Below are positions 11,026 to 23,274 of a stretch of 64,000 nucleotides of DNA, piece after piece. A model generated the notes under the pieces. The model did no database searches. It saw nothing but the letters and a program-made list of their open reading frames with translations, and had not been told where the DNA came from. Position numbers and translations under genes: made by a program. Within the stretch, counting starts at the first letter, position 1, and each line of letters begins with the position of its first letter. The stretch spans positions 186,001-250,000 of the forward strand of contig JALPQD010000248.1 in NCBI GenBank assembly GCA_023101885.1, given 5' to 3'. The stretch is from Typhlomys cinereus (Eukaryota > Chordata > Mammalia > Rodentia > Platacanthomyidae).

Positions 11026-11430
11026 CACGAATTTTTAGCTAATATTTCCAGTCAACAATTTAACATCATTGATAATTTTGTATTGTAATGTAATGCTACA
11101 TAGATGTACTTTAGGTTCACCTGATTTGTATATAAGAAAATATAGCACTCTGGCTGAATGCACAAGCAAAAATAAACTTGTGGAATTTAATTTCTCTGAA
11201 AATCAGATTGAGCTCCTTATAATGGTTTAAATAATCAAGAGCCTTGTCTGAGGGAAGAAAATCAGTCATTTGACAGTTATTTCATGAGTTTTTTTGCCTC
11301 TCTATATATCACACAACTTTCACAAATCATTTGTCATTGTGGCTGATTGTCTATGTTTTTAATACCATGGACTATATCTCTATCTAATAATAACCTTTGA
11401 GAGGTAACTCAATAAAAATTCCATTATGCA
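11026..11430 (+). repeat. Paralogous block C (partial third copy)
   Basis: Aligns with the ends of blocks A and B: 'gtggaatt(t)aat/cattctct' near 11188, 'atttgacagttatttcatg' near 11270, then 'atatatcacacaa' and 'tttgtc(a/t)ttgtggc' near 11310-11340. It lacks the earlier part of the block, including the inverted L1. Confidence 0.55.
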
Positions 11431-11444
11431 CCATAAGTAATAAT

Positions 11445-11700
11445 AATTTTCTTTTTTTATGACTGATGTTTTATTGGATTGTTTACGGTGAAACCAGGGT
11501 ACTCGGCTACTGCTGTGGTGCTAAGATTTGGGTAGTCCCTATTGCTCCAAGCAAGTCAAAAGCCATTGTCTTGACTTCCTGTGCAGTTAGTGGCCAGGCA
11601 AATCAGGGACACACATAGATAGATACAAAAACCACTCTGGTCACTGTAACAAAAAACAAAAACAAAATGACTTTCAAAGACTTTGGTTTAGTTTTTCATC
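11445..11700 (-). pseudogene. Possible processed retrocopy 3' end of an unidentified transcript
   Basis: On the minus strand the segment ends '...caatccaataaaacatcagtcat' followed by an A-rich run, which looks like a polyadenylated mRNA end with AATAAA. The upstream 200 bp have higher GC than the surroundings. I cannot identify the source transcript, and no target duplication was found. Confidence 0.35.
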
Positions 11701-11779
11701 ATTGCTTAGTTTTGTGTATTTTAGAAAGTTAAGAAAGTTAAAAATTGCAACATTTGTTGTGTATTTTTTAATATATTTT

Positions 11780-14700
11780 GGTAATTTTATTTTATTTTTT
11801 ATTTCTTCCACTCATACAAAGTTGGTAAGTATCCTATTCTCCTCCCTCCCTCCACCCCTCCCTGGATCCCCTTGCTCCCTCTCCACATTTTCCCTTTCCT
11901 TTCCCCCCTTCCTCCCTTTCTTCCAGTGTCCCCCCCCCATTCCTGGAGCATCCTATAGTGTGCATGTCAAACTTCCCTCTGGGTCCTCCTTTCTGAAGAG
12001 GTTAAGGACACAGCGGCATTGCCTAGGACTTTTTTTTTTTTTTTTTTTTTTTTGCGCTCCCCTTTAGAATAGGAACACTATTGTGGCTGTTAATCCCTTG
12101 CTTATAATGATCCTAGTGCCTGTGATTGATGCTAGACTCTGGGGTTTCAATGATATGTTGGTCATTGCACAGGTCATGCAAAGTCCTATTATGATTATTT
12201 CGGCCCTAACTTGTATGGAGTATCTTGCATATCATTACTCCTCCCCATTTTTAGGCTCTTACAATCTTACCGTCCCCTCTTCTGCAAAATTCCCTGAGCT
12301 TTGCAATGGGGATAGATTAGGCTGGCCTGATTCCATATGGATGATGTAGAGTCTCTGATTTTCTGAATTATGGTTTCTTGATTTTTTTTAAATTTTTTCT
12401 GCTCCTGCACAGCCTTTGGCTCCATCCTGATGGGTATTGGATGTCAAACTCTGGCCAGAGATAAAAGGCTGTTGAAATAGGATCCTATTATAAGAGCAGA
12501 ATCAAAGGTAGATGGAATAGAAGTAGGAGATCATTTGCAGGATGGTTACCTTCTATCTGCCAGACTCTATGCCCTCCCTTTCTGGTAAGATCAGATGTAA
12601 GTGATCAGTAAGGAAAATCTGCAAGCCCAACCAGATGTCTCATTACTTAGCTACAGACCATGATGGTGACCTATTTTCTCTGTCCTAGCATGATCCCCTA
12701 TCTCCTTGTTTCTGGAGGGGTCCTTCTTCCCCTTCCCTCCATGATTATAATCTTTGCAATTACTGTAGGTATTACAGAGATTTATCTTTGAGTGTGTCAC
12801 TAAGTGGGTTTGGTACCAGGATCCACCTATTAGGGAGTATATATGGTGCTTAATTTTCTGTGTCTGGGATACTTCACTCAAAGTAATTTTTTCTAATTCT
12901 GTCCATTTCCTGGCAAATCTCATTAATTCATCATTTTGGATGGCTGAGTAATATTCCATTGTATAAATGTGCCACATTTTCCTTATCTACTCATCAACTG
13001 TTGGGCATTTCTGTTGATTCCAAGACTTTGCTATTGTAAACAGTGCGCTATGAACATGGTGTCGCTTGTACTATCCAGGTGAATTTTTGCTGTATGGTGA
13101 ATTATTCCCAAAAGTGGAATAGCAGGGTCATATGGCATTTCAATCTTTAACTTTTTTAAGAATCACCAGATGGCTTGCCAGAGTTGTTGTATAGGCCTGA
13201 ATTCCCACCAGCAATGTAGAAGAGTTCCCTTTTCTCCACATCCTCTCCAGCATTTGGTGTTGTTTGTATTGTGGACTTTGCCATCCTGACCAGATAAGAT
13301 GATATCTCAAGGAGGTTTTGATTTGCATTTTCCTATGGCAGGGATGCAGAGCATTTTTTAAGACGTTTATTGCACCTTTCAATTTCTTCCCTGGTAAAGT
13401 TTCTTGTCAGTTCCAATGCCCATTTTTTAAGTGAATCACTTGTTTTCTTGGTATTTAGTTTTCTAAGTTCTTTGTGCACTCTATATAATAAAGCTCTATC
13501 AGATATATGGTTAGTGAAGATTTTCTCCCATTCTGTGGGTTGCCTTTGTGCTCGAGTTACAATCTCTTCATCTAAACAGAAGCTCTTTAATCTCATAAGA
13601 TCCCATTTGTTGAGTGATGTTTGTATTGACTGTGCAATTGGATTTCCGACTCGGAACTGTTGGCCTGGTCCAATCAGCTTGAGGGATTTCCCTATCCTTT
13701 CAAGTAAAGTTTTTATAGTCTCTGGCCTTATATTGAGGTAATTGATTCATTTGTGATTAAGTCATATACATGGTGACAAATATGGGTACACTTTTAATCT
13801 TCTGCATGTGGACATCCAGTTTTGCCAGCACCATTTGTTGAAGATCCTGTTTTGTTCCATTGGATTTTTGGGCCCCTTTGTCAAAGATAAAATGGCTGTA
13901 GTTGTGTGAGCTTATATCTGGGTCTTCAACCCTTATCCATTGATGTGTATGTTCTATTTTGGAGTCAGTATCAGGCTGTTTTTATAACTATGGATTTGTA
14001 GTATAGACTAAGGTTTAGTATGGTGATTCCTTCAGCAGTGTTTTTGTTACTCAGGATTGTCTTTGCAATCCTGGGTCTTTTGTGCCTCCATATGAATTCT
14101 GAGATTGTTTGATCAACCTCTTGAAAGAATTGCTTTGGGATTTTATTTGGCATAGCATTGAAACTGTATATTGCCTTTGGTAGGATGGTCAGTTTTATGA
14201 TATTGATTCTGCCAATCCGGGAACATGGGAGGTCTTTCTACCTTCTGGTGTCTTCTGCAATTTCTTTCTTTAGGGTTTTAAAGTTTTCATTGTAAAGGTC
14301 TCTTACTCCCTTGGTTATGTTTATAACAGGGTATTTCATTTTTTTTCGGGGCTATAGTAATTGGGATTGATTCTCTCAGGGCTTTTTCACTTCTTTCATT
14401 CTGGGCATATAGGAAGGCCACTGACTTTTGTACATTTATTTTGTATCCTACCACGCTGCTGAACTCCTGTATTAGTTCAGAAGTTTCCTGGTGGAGATTT
14501 TAGGATGGCTTAAGTAAATGATCATGTCATTTACAAATAGAGATAACTTGACTTCTTCCTTGCCGATTTGAATCCTTTTTATGTCCCTTTCTTGTCCTAT
14601 GGCTTCAGCTAAGACTTCAAGTACAATATTGAATAGAAGTGGTAAGAGTGGACAATCTTGTCCTGTTCCTGATCAAAGTGGGAATGCTTCAAGTTTTTCC

Positions 14701-16556
14701 CCATTGAGTATAATACTTCCTGGTGGCTTGTTTTATACAGGTTTTATTATATTGATAAAGGTTCCTTCCATTCCAACCTTCTCTAGGGTTTTGATCAAAA
14801 AAGACTCTTAGATCTTGTCAAAAGCTTTTTCTGCATCTATCAAGAGTATCATGTGGTTTTGAATTATGGACTGGCTTATATGGTGAATTACATTTATTGA
14901 TTTATGTTTGTTGAACCAAACTTATGTGCCTGGGATAAAGCTTTCTTGATCCACATGAATGATCTTTTTGATATTTTTTTAATCCAATTTGTTAAGACTT
15001 TGTTGAGAATCTTTGCATCTGTGTTTATCAATGACATTGGCCTACAATTTTCCTTTTTAAGAATATCTTTATTAGCTTTTGGGATTAAGACGAGTTCAGC
15101 TTCACAGAAAGAATTTGGTAGTGTTCCTTCCTTTGCTATTTGATGGAACAGTTTAAGGAGTATTGGTGTTATTAGCTCCTTAAATGTCTGTTAGAACTCT
15201 GTGCTGATTTCATCTCATCCAGGACATTTTTTGGTTGGAAGATTCGAGACTACTTCCTCCATTTCCTCATATGTTATAGGACTATTTAAATAATTTACAA
15301 CTTCCTGATTCAGTTTAGGCAAGTTGTGTTTACTTAGGAATTCACCATTTCTTTTGTTTCGTTAAATTTCACAGAGTATAAATTTTTGAAATATGATGTG
15401 ATAATACTCCAAATTTCTTGGGTATCCGTACTGATAACTCCATTTTCATTTCTAATTTTGTTAATTTAGTTTTGCTCTATCTTGCTTTTGGCTAATTTAG
15501 TTAGGGGTGTATCAATCTTACTGATTTTTTCAAAAAAAGCAGCTTTTTTAATGGTTCATTCTCTGTATCATTTTCCTAATCTCAATTTCAGATATTTCTC
15601 CCTTTATTTTGCTAATCTCCTCTCTTCTACTCCTTTTGGGATCAGGTTGCTCTAGTGTCTCTAAAGCTTTAAGCTGCATTCTTGTTTATTTGTGATGATT
15701 CCATTTTTTTGATGTAGGCATTAAGAGTTGTGAACTTACCTCTTAGGACAGCTTTCATTGTTTCCCAAAGATTTTGATAAGTTGTGTTTTCATTATCATT
15801 TGCTTCCAGGAAATATTGAATTTCCTTTTAAATTTTTTCCTGAATCCAATTCTCATTCAGCATCATAGTGTTAAGTTTCGAGGAGTTAGAGTATTTTCTC
15901 TTATTTATTTTGTTGTGGTGTCAAGCTTTAGACCATGGTGGTCTGATAGGGTACAGGCTAGAATTTCAATTTTCCTGTATATGTCAATATTCGTTTTGTG
16001 CCCAAATATGTGATCGATTTTGGAGAAAGTTCTGTGTGCTGCTGAGAAAAATGTGTATTCTTTGGTGCGTGGATGAAAAGTTCAATAGAGATCTGTAAGG
16101 CCCATTTCTTTAAGGGTTTGATTAAGTTCCAATGTCTCTGTTAAGCTTTTGACCTGTTGATCTATCCCATGTTGAGAAGGCAGTGTTGAAATCCCCAAGA
16201 ATTATCATTTTGGAGTTGATTTCTCCCTTTAGATGCTGTAGGGTTCAGTTAATGAATGTGAAGGGGCCCATATTAGGTGCATATGTGTTCAGTATTGTGA
16301 AGTCTTCCTAGTGAATTGTGCCTGTAACTAAAATGTAGTATCCATCTGTGTTTCTTATGTTTTTTTGCTTTGAAGTCCACTTTGTCTGATAGTATAATGG
16401 CTACCCCTGTCTGGTTCCTGGTTCAATTAGCTTACAGAATGTTGGACCAGCCTTTTATTTTTAGGATGTGCCTATCTTTTGTGGTGAGATGAGTTTCCTG
16501 TAGGTAGCAGATTGATGGGTTGTGTTTTTTAATCCAAGTTTGTATTCTGTGTCTCT
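11780..16556 (-). mobile_element. 5'-truncated L1, about 4.8 kb (copy 1)
   Basis: Minus-strand L1 with A-rich end near 11780-11810, polypurine 3' UTR (11840-11940), then ORF2 up to about 16540. It breaks off at 'aatccaagtttgtattctgtgtctct', a point inside the start of ORF2 in the complete copies, so ORF1 and the 5' UTR are missing. A run of about 24 T at 12030-12053 expands a site inside the 3' UTR. It is clearly more diverged than copies 2 and 3. A SINE-sized or retrocopy A-tail begins directly at its 5' end. Confidence 0.85.
12651..16540 (-). pseudogene. L1 ORF2 remnant (endonuclease/reverse transcriptase), copy 1
   Basis: ORF2 normally encodes an endonuclease, a reverse transcriptase and a cysteine-rich C-terminus for target-primed insertion. 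Here it survives only as short frames: 12651-12977 (IYTMEYYSAIQNDE near the C-terminus), 13140-13382, 13333-13596 and 13971-14153. The usual stop after SLIGGS has become a tryptophan codon, so the last frame runs on into the 3' UTR. The reverse transcriptase FADD motif is altered to FVND near 14530. Many frameshifts; inactive. Confidence 0.8.
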
Positions 16557-16980
16557 CTTTTTTTTTTTTTAAATGAACAGGCATCAAAGATTTTATTTAA
16601 CTAATTAAATGAATTGCCTGTGAAAGTCAAAACAGCAAGTTTGAGAGAGAGACAGAGAAATCAAAGAATTTACATGGCTTGAAGTGATAGTGTGAATATT
16701 TTGCAAATGGGAAAAAAAATCCATTTTCCATAGTACAGAGGGAAAGGTCATCTTTCTGCCAGAAGTTCTTTGAGTTTCTATAATAAACAGGAAATATTAA
16801 ATGACAAATTGCATTCTTGTCAGTCTTTATAGGGCTATAAATTAGTCTACTCAGACACAAAGTTGCATGTTGTTATAAAGTCTAGCAATGTTCACAGACT
16901 CCAGCATTCCACTGAAAGAATCCTACTAATTACTTTTGCTTATTTCAAAGTCTTGAATTTTTCTTTACAGCATCATGTGC
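16557..16980 (-). pseudogene. Possible processed retrocopy 3' end of an unidentified transcript
   Basis: A T-run (16558-16570) is followed by 'aaatgaacaggcatcaaagattttattt', which on the minus strand is AATAAA, about 20 nt, then poly(A). The rest looks like 3'-UTR sequence without a frame (a 77-codon frame at 16627-16860 is unremarkable). It abuts the truncated 5' end of L1 copy 1. Its upstream limit is a guess. Confidence 0.4.
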
Positions 16981-17095
16981 AGTGTAGCTCAGGGGTAGAA
17001 TGTTTCACTGTCATGCCCAAGCCCTGCATTTGATTTCTAGGACCTAACTGGTCCCAATCCCCCACAATATTATGCATGCACAGACAAGAGTACAG
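16981..17095 (+). mobile_element. ID-like tRNA-derived SINE, worn
   Basis: The stretch 'gtgtagctcaggggtagaatg' resembles a tRNA A-box region (tagctcaggggtagaa) and 'ccctgcatttgatttctagg' a decayed B box, as in rodent ID elements. The tail region is degenerate. Confidence 0.6.
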
Positions 17096-17899
17096 GTTGG
17101 GATCTGGTAGATTTCTCTTTCACTCCTATTAGAAAGATTGGGCACTTGGTGGTAAATGAGATCACTGAATTGTTTGAAATAATTGTGGTATTTTTTCATC
17201 TTTTCATTTGAGACTTTAAGTAACTTAAGTTACTTAAAGTTTCTTTGAGTTTTGCATGTTAACACTGTGAGACTGTTTTCTACAAACTATGCCAAAATTC
17301 CAGTTGCTACTTTTGAAAAAAATGCTTATTTTCTTTGCTCCTTTATAGTCAATAGAACTATAATCTCCAGTTCCTAAAATTTTTATGCTGAATACAAACA
17401 CATTCCTTTAACTATTGTCTTGTCAGTTTATTCTTTGTTCAAAGCCAATGCACTGTTTTAAAAGGCTTTTATTATTTTATTTCTCTTTCATCTTAACTAA
17501 AGTCTTTCTTATGATATCTTAAAGTCAGTTATTCCTCAGTTTGATTTCTGAAAGACTAAGATTTCAGTTATTTTCATTTTTTTTCCTTTGTACTCTTCTT
17601 TTTCTTTCAGCACCAAGAAATGTTTTTTTTTATTTCCCTCTTTCTCAGTATCCATGCAATGAAGAACCGTTCATTATTCATTTCCCCAAACCTGAGACAA
17701 AGGGGTTCTTGTTCTACAACCCAGACTAGACTCAAACTTGGGATTCTTTTAAAAAGGAAAACAAGGTTAGAGTATGAGGTCTAGAAGGTCTTGTGCAAAA
17801 CTCTAAAATTAACATACAAACAAATAAGTTGGCAAAGAGAAAGGCTGGAAACAACCCCCAATTCAGGCCAAGTAGAATCAATTTGAAGAGACATGTTAA
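17096..17899. other. AT-rich intergenic DNA
   Basis: Nothing recognisable. Several short overlapping frames on both strands near 17540-18000 show no domain. Confidence 0.5.
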
Positions 17900-18250
17900 T
17901 ATCAAGAATGTGGTGGTGAATTTCAACTGTCAGTTTGATAGATGTACTCAGAGCATACCAGTAGAGTATTGTATTGGTTAGGTATATTGAGGTGCAAAGA
18001 CCCAATGACTATTGGTGGTGCCAGTTTTTAGGTTTGGTCGTACACCATACAAATAAGGGAGGAAGCTTCTTGGTTGCAGATGCAATGTGACCAGCTGCCT
18101 TCAACTTCTGCACCGATTTTTCTGCCATAATGCACTGAAATTTCAACTGTGAGCCACAGGGAACTTCCTTAAGTTGCTTTGGTCAGAGCATTTTATTGGA
18201 GCAACTGATAGTGTTGTGAAAGTTCTTCTCAGCACATCCATTCTCTTTTG
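17900..18250 (+). repeat. Old LTR-like dispersed repeat, copy 2
   Basis: Recognisable modules in order: 'caactgtcagtttgatagatg', 'attggtggtgcc', 'gcagatgcaatgtgaccagctgcc', 'actgtgagccacagggaac...cttaagttgctttggtcagagcattttatt'. This is the standard order of a repeat common in rodent genomes; in many copies the 'gagccaaaataaac' module carries an AATAAA signal. Confidence 0.55.
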
Positions 18251-19433
18251 CCTGGGCAGTAAATAGGAGAATAGTTCTCATTCATTTGCTTTGATACTGC
18301 CTTTAAATGTTTGAATCAAACTTCTGTAACTTTTACCTCCTATTCCATTTCTCTCAAATTTTTCTTTTCATTTAAACACTTATTGTCAGTTACTAGAAGT
18401 AGTAGCTTCTAAATAATCTTATTTACCATGTTCTCCTTTTTTTTTATTTTAGCTCATACAAACTTATTAGGTACACCAGTTCCCTCCCTCCCTCCTCCTC
18501 CCCCCGTACCCCCTGCTCCCCCTCCCCACCCTTCTCCCTCCCCATCCCCCAGTGCCTCCCACCCCAATTCCCAGAGAGTCCTTTCTTGTGCATGTCTGAT
18601 TTTCCTCTGGGCCCTCCTCTCCGATGACGTACAAGGACCCAGTGGCCTTTCCCGAACCCTTTCCCGTGTTCCCCTTAGGTATAGGAACACTGCTGTGGCT
18701 GCCAATCCTTTGCCTCCAAGGATCTTGGTGCCTTTAGCAGATGCTAGACTTTGTGAGGTCAACAGTGTGTTGGACAATGCGCAGGGCATGCAAAGTCCAA
18801 TTATGATTGCTTTAGCCCTAACTAGTATACAGTATCTTACATATCATTGCTCCTCCCATCCTTATGCTCTTACACTCTTACCGCCCCCTCTTCCGCAAAT
18901 TTCCTTGAGCTTCAAGATGGGGAGAGACTAAGCTGGCCTAGTTCTAGGTGGTTGATATAGAGTCTCTGAAGTTCTGGATTGTGGTTTGTTGATTTTCTTT
19001 TGCAGTTTTGCTGCTCCTGCAATGCCCTTCACTCCATCCTGGTGGGCATTGTATGTTACCCCCTGGCCAGAGACAAAAAGCTGTTAGAGTCTTGTGATAA
19101 AAGCACATTCAAAGGTAGATGTAATAAAAGTGGGAAACCACAGTGAGGGAGGGGTCTATCACCCATTTGCAAAATTGTTACTTTTTATCTGCCAGACTAT
19201 ATGCTCTCCTCTTCTGGTGAGATCACTCCCCCTCAGTAGTAAATGATCAGGAACAAAAGTCTGTGAACTTAATCAGATGTCTCATTACTTATTTGGATCC
19301 TTGGTGGAGGCCTATTTTCCCTGCTGTAACATGGTCCATTCTCTCCTTCTTTCTGGTGTGGCCCTCCTACCCCATCCCTCCTGTTCATAATCCTTGGAAT
19401 TACTGTCTCTAGGTGGGCTGGGTGGGGTTGGTA

Positions 19434-22400
19434 CTAGGAGCCACCTATTAGGGAGTACATACGGTGCTTAATTTTCTGGGTCTGGGATACTTCACTTAAT
19501 ATAATTGTTTCTAATGACATCCATTTCCTGGCAAATTCCAGTAATTCATCATTTCTGATGGCTGAGTAGTACTCCATTGTATAGATGTACCACAGTTTCC
19601 TTATCCACTCGTCAACTGTTGGACATTTGGGATGATTCCATGACTTTGCTGTTGTAAACAGTGCTGCTATGAACATGGTCATGCTTGTGCTATCGAGGTG
19701 AACCTCTGCTGTATGGGGGGTTATTCCCAAAAGTGGAATAGCAGGGTCATATGGCATTTCAATCTTTAATTTCTTTAAGAATCTCCAGACGGCTCGCCAG
19801 AGTGGCTGAATGAGCCTGCATTCCCACCAGCAATGTAGGAGAGTTCCCCTCTCTCCACATCCTTTCCAGCATTTGTCGTTGTTAGTATTGTGGATTTTTG
19901 CCATCCTGACCAGGGTGAGATGATATCTCAGGGAAGTTTTGATTTGCATTTCCCTGATGGCTAAAGAAGTGGAGCATTTTTTAAGATATTTGTTAGACAT
20001 TTTAATTTCATCCCTGGTAAAGTTTCTTTTAAGTTCCAGGGCCCATTTTTTAATTGGGCCATTGGTTTCCTTGGTGTTTAGTTTTCTAAGTTCTTTGTGC
20101 ACTCTGGACAATAGAGCTCTATCAGATATGTGGTTAGTGAAGATTTTCTCCCATTCTGTGGGTTGCCTTTGAGCTCATGTTACAATCTCTTTATCTGAAC
20201 AGAAGCTCTTTAATTTCACAAGATCCCAACTGTTGAGAGTTGGTAGCAGTGACTGTTCCATTGGATGTCTGTTTAGGAACTGTTGGCCTAGCCCAATCAG
20301 CTCGAGGGAGTTCCCTATCCTTTCAACTATGGTTTTTATAGTCTCTGGCCTGATATCAAGGTCCTTGATCCATTTGGAATTAAGTCTTGTACATGGTGAC
20401 AAGTACGGGTCCAGCTTTAATCTTCTGCGTGTGGAGATCCAGTTTTGCCAGCACCATTTGTTGAAGATGCTGTTCTTTTTCCATTGGATTCTTTGGGCCC
20501 CTTTGTCAAAGACCAAATGGCTGTAACTTTGTGGGCTTATATCTGGGTCTTCAATCCTTATCCATTGATCTGTGTGTCTATTTTGGAGCCAGTACCAGGC
20601 TGTCTTTACAACTATGGATTTGTAGTATAGACTAAGGTTTGGTATGGTTATACCTCCAGCTGTGTTTTTGTTACTCAGGATTGTTTTTGCTATCCTGGGT
20701 CTTTTGTGCCTCCATATGAACTTTGAGATTGGTCAACTTCTTTGAAGAATTGCTTTGGGACTTTGATTGGTATAGCATTGAATCTGTATATTGCCTTGGG
20801 TAGGATGGTCATTTTTACGATGTTGATTCTGCCAATCCAGGAAGAAGGGAGGTCTTTCCACCTTCTGGTGTCTTCTGCTATTTCTTTCTTTAGGGTTTTA
20901 AAGTTTTCATTGTAAAGATCTTTTACTTCCTTAATTAGGTTTATACCAAGGTATTTCATTTTTTTAGGGTTTTTCACTTCTTTCATTCTGGGCATATAGG
21001 AAGGCCTCTGAATTTTGCACATTTATTTTGCATCCAGCCACCCTGCTGAACTTCTCAATTAGTTCCAGGAGCTTCCTGGTGGAGTTTTTGAGATCACTCA
21101 GGTATAAGATCATGTTATCTGCAAATAGGGATAGCTTGACTTCTTCCTTGCCGATTTGAATCCCTTTTATGTCTCTTTCTTGTCTTATGGCTTCAGCTAA
21201 GACTTCAAGTACAATATTGAATAGAAGTGGTGAGAGTGAACAGCCTTGTCTAGTTCCTGATCGAAGTGGGAATGCTTCCAATTGTTCCCCATTGAGCATA
21301 ATCCTTGCTGTGGGCTTGTTTTATATAGCTTTTATTATATTGATAAAGGTTCCTTCCATTCCTACTGTCTCTAGCGTTTTGATCATAAAAGGCTGTTGGA
21401 TCTTGTCAATGGCTTTTTCTGCATCTATCGAGAGTGTCATGTGGTCTTGGTCTTTTGACTGGTTTACATGATGAATTACATTTATTGATTTTCGTATGTT
21501 GAACCAACCTTGTGTGCCGGGGATGAAGCCTACTTGGTCCCCGTGAATGATCTTTTTGATATGTTTTTGAATCCGATTTGCTAAGACTTTGTTGAGAATC
21601 TTTGCGTCTGTGTTCATCAGAGAGATCGGCCTGTAGTTTTCTTTTTTAAGTGAGTCTTTAATAGGTTTTGGGATTAAAACGATATTAGCTTCATAGAAGG
21701 AATTTGGTAGTGTTCCTTCCTTTGCTATTTGATGGAACAGTTTAAGGATTATTGGTATTATTACCTCCTTAAATGTCTGGTAGAACTCTGTGCTGAAACC
21801 ATCTGGTCCAGGACATTTTTTGGTGGGAAGATTCAAGATTACTTCCTCAATTTCCTTATATGTTATAGGACTATTTAAATAATTCACACCTTCCTGATTC
21901 AATTTAGGTACGTTGTGTTTACTTAGAAATTCATCCATCTCTTTTGTGTTGTCAAACTTCACAGAGTATAAGTTTTTGAAATATGATGTTATAATTCTCT
22001 GGATTTCTTGGGTATCAGTAGTGATAACTCCATGTTCATTTCTGATTTTGTTAATTTGGGTTTTTTTTCCTGCTTTTGGTTATTTTAGCTAGGGGTGTAT
22101 CAATGTTATTGATTTTTTCAAAGAACCAGCTTTTCAACTGGTTGATTTTCTCTATCGTTTTCTTAATCTCAATTTCAGATATTTCTCCCCTTATTTTGCT
22201 AATCTCCTCTCTTCTACTACTTTTGGGATCAGATTCTTCTAGTTTCTCTAAAGCTTTAAGCTGCATTGTTAAGTTGTTTATTTCTGATGTTTCCATTTTT
22301 TTGATGTATGCATTAAGAGCTATGAACTTACCTCTTAGAACAGCTTTCATTGTGTCCCAGAGATTTTGGTAAGTTGTATTTTCATTATCATTTGCCTTCA

Positions 22401-23215
22401 GGAAATCTTGAATTTCCTTTTTAATTTCTTCCTGAATCCAGTTCTCATTCAGCATCATATTGTTAAGTTTCCAGGAGTTAGTGTATATTCTGTTGTTTAT
22501 TGTGTTGCAGATGTCAAGCTTTAGATCATGGTGATCTGACAGAGTACAGGCTAGAATTTCATCTTTCTATATATGTGAAGATTCGTTTTGTGGCCCAATA
22601 TGTGGTCTATTTTGGAGAAAGTTCCGTGTGCTGCTGAGAAAAATGTGTATTTTTTGTTGCGTGGTTGAAAAGTTCTATAGAGATCTGTAAGGTCCATTTC
22701 TTTCAGGGTTTGATTAAGTTCAAAACTGTCTCTGTTAAGCTTTTTACCTGTTGATGTATCCCATGTTGAGAGGGCGGCATTGATATCCCCAAGAATTATA
22801 GTTTGTGGGTTTATTTCTTCCTTTAGATGCTGTAGGGTTTTCTTAATGAATGTGGATGGGCCTGTATTAGGTGCATATATGATCAGTATTTTGAAGTCTT
22901 CCTGGTGAATTGTATCTGTGACAAAAATGTAGTATCCATCTGTGTCTCTTATTTTTTTTGGTTTGACGTCCATTTTGTCTGATAGCATAATGGCTATTCC
23001 TGCTTATTTCCTGGTTCCATTACCCTGCAGAATTTTGGACCAGTCTTTTATTTTTAGGATGTGCCTATCTTTTGTGGTGAGATGAGTTTCCTGCAGGCAG
23101 GAAATTGATGGGTTGTGATTTTTAATCCAAGTTTGTAATCTGTGTCTCTTATCAGTCAGTTAATACCATTGACATTTATTGTTATAATGGAGAAATTATT
23201 TTTAATTCTGGACAT
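19434..23215 (-). pseudogene. L1 ORF2 pseudogene, copy 2
   Basis: About 3.8 kb matching the full ORF2. Long open pieces remain: 22551-22988 (endonuclease part, LSDKMDVKPKK...), 22051-22458, 21321-21962 (reverse transcriptase N-part, KCPGPDGF), 20964-21299 ([15 protein letters not shown] and the catalytic box), 20175-20516 and 19434-20111 (C-terminal part ending MYSLIGGS). The reverse transcriptase box reads FADN instead of FADD (21114-21126), which removes a metal-binding aspartate. At least five frameshifts or stops separate the pieces. Inactive. Confidence 0.9.
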
Positions 23216-23274
23216 TTTTTATGTTTAGTGGCTTTTGTAAGTGTATTATTTGGCTCTTAGATTTTGGTGGTATT

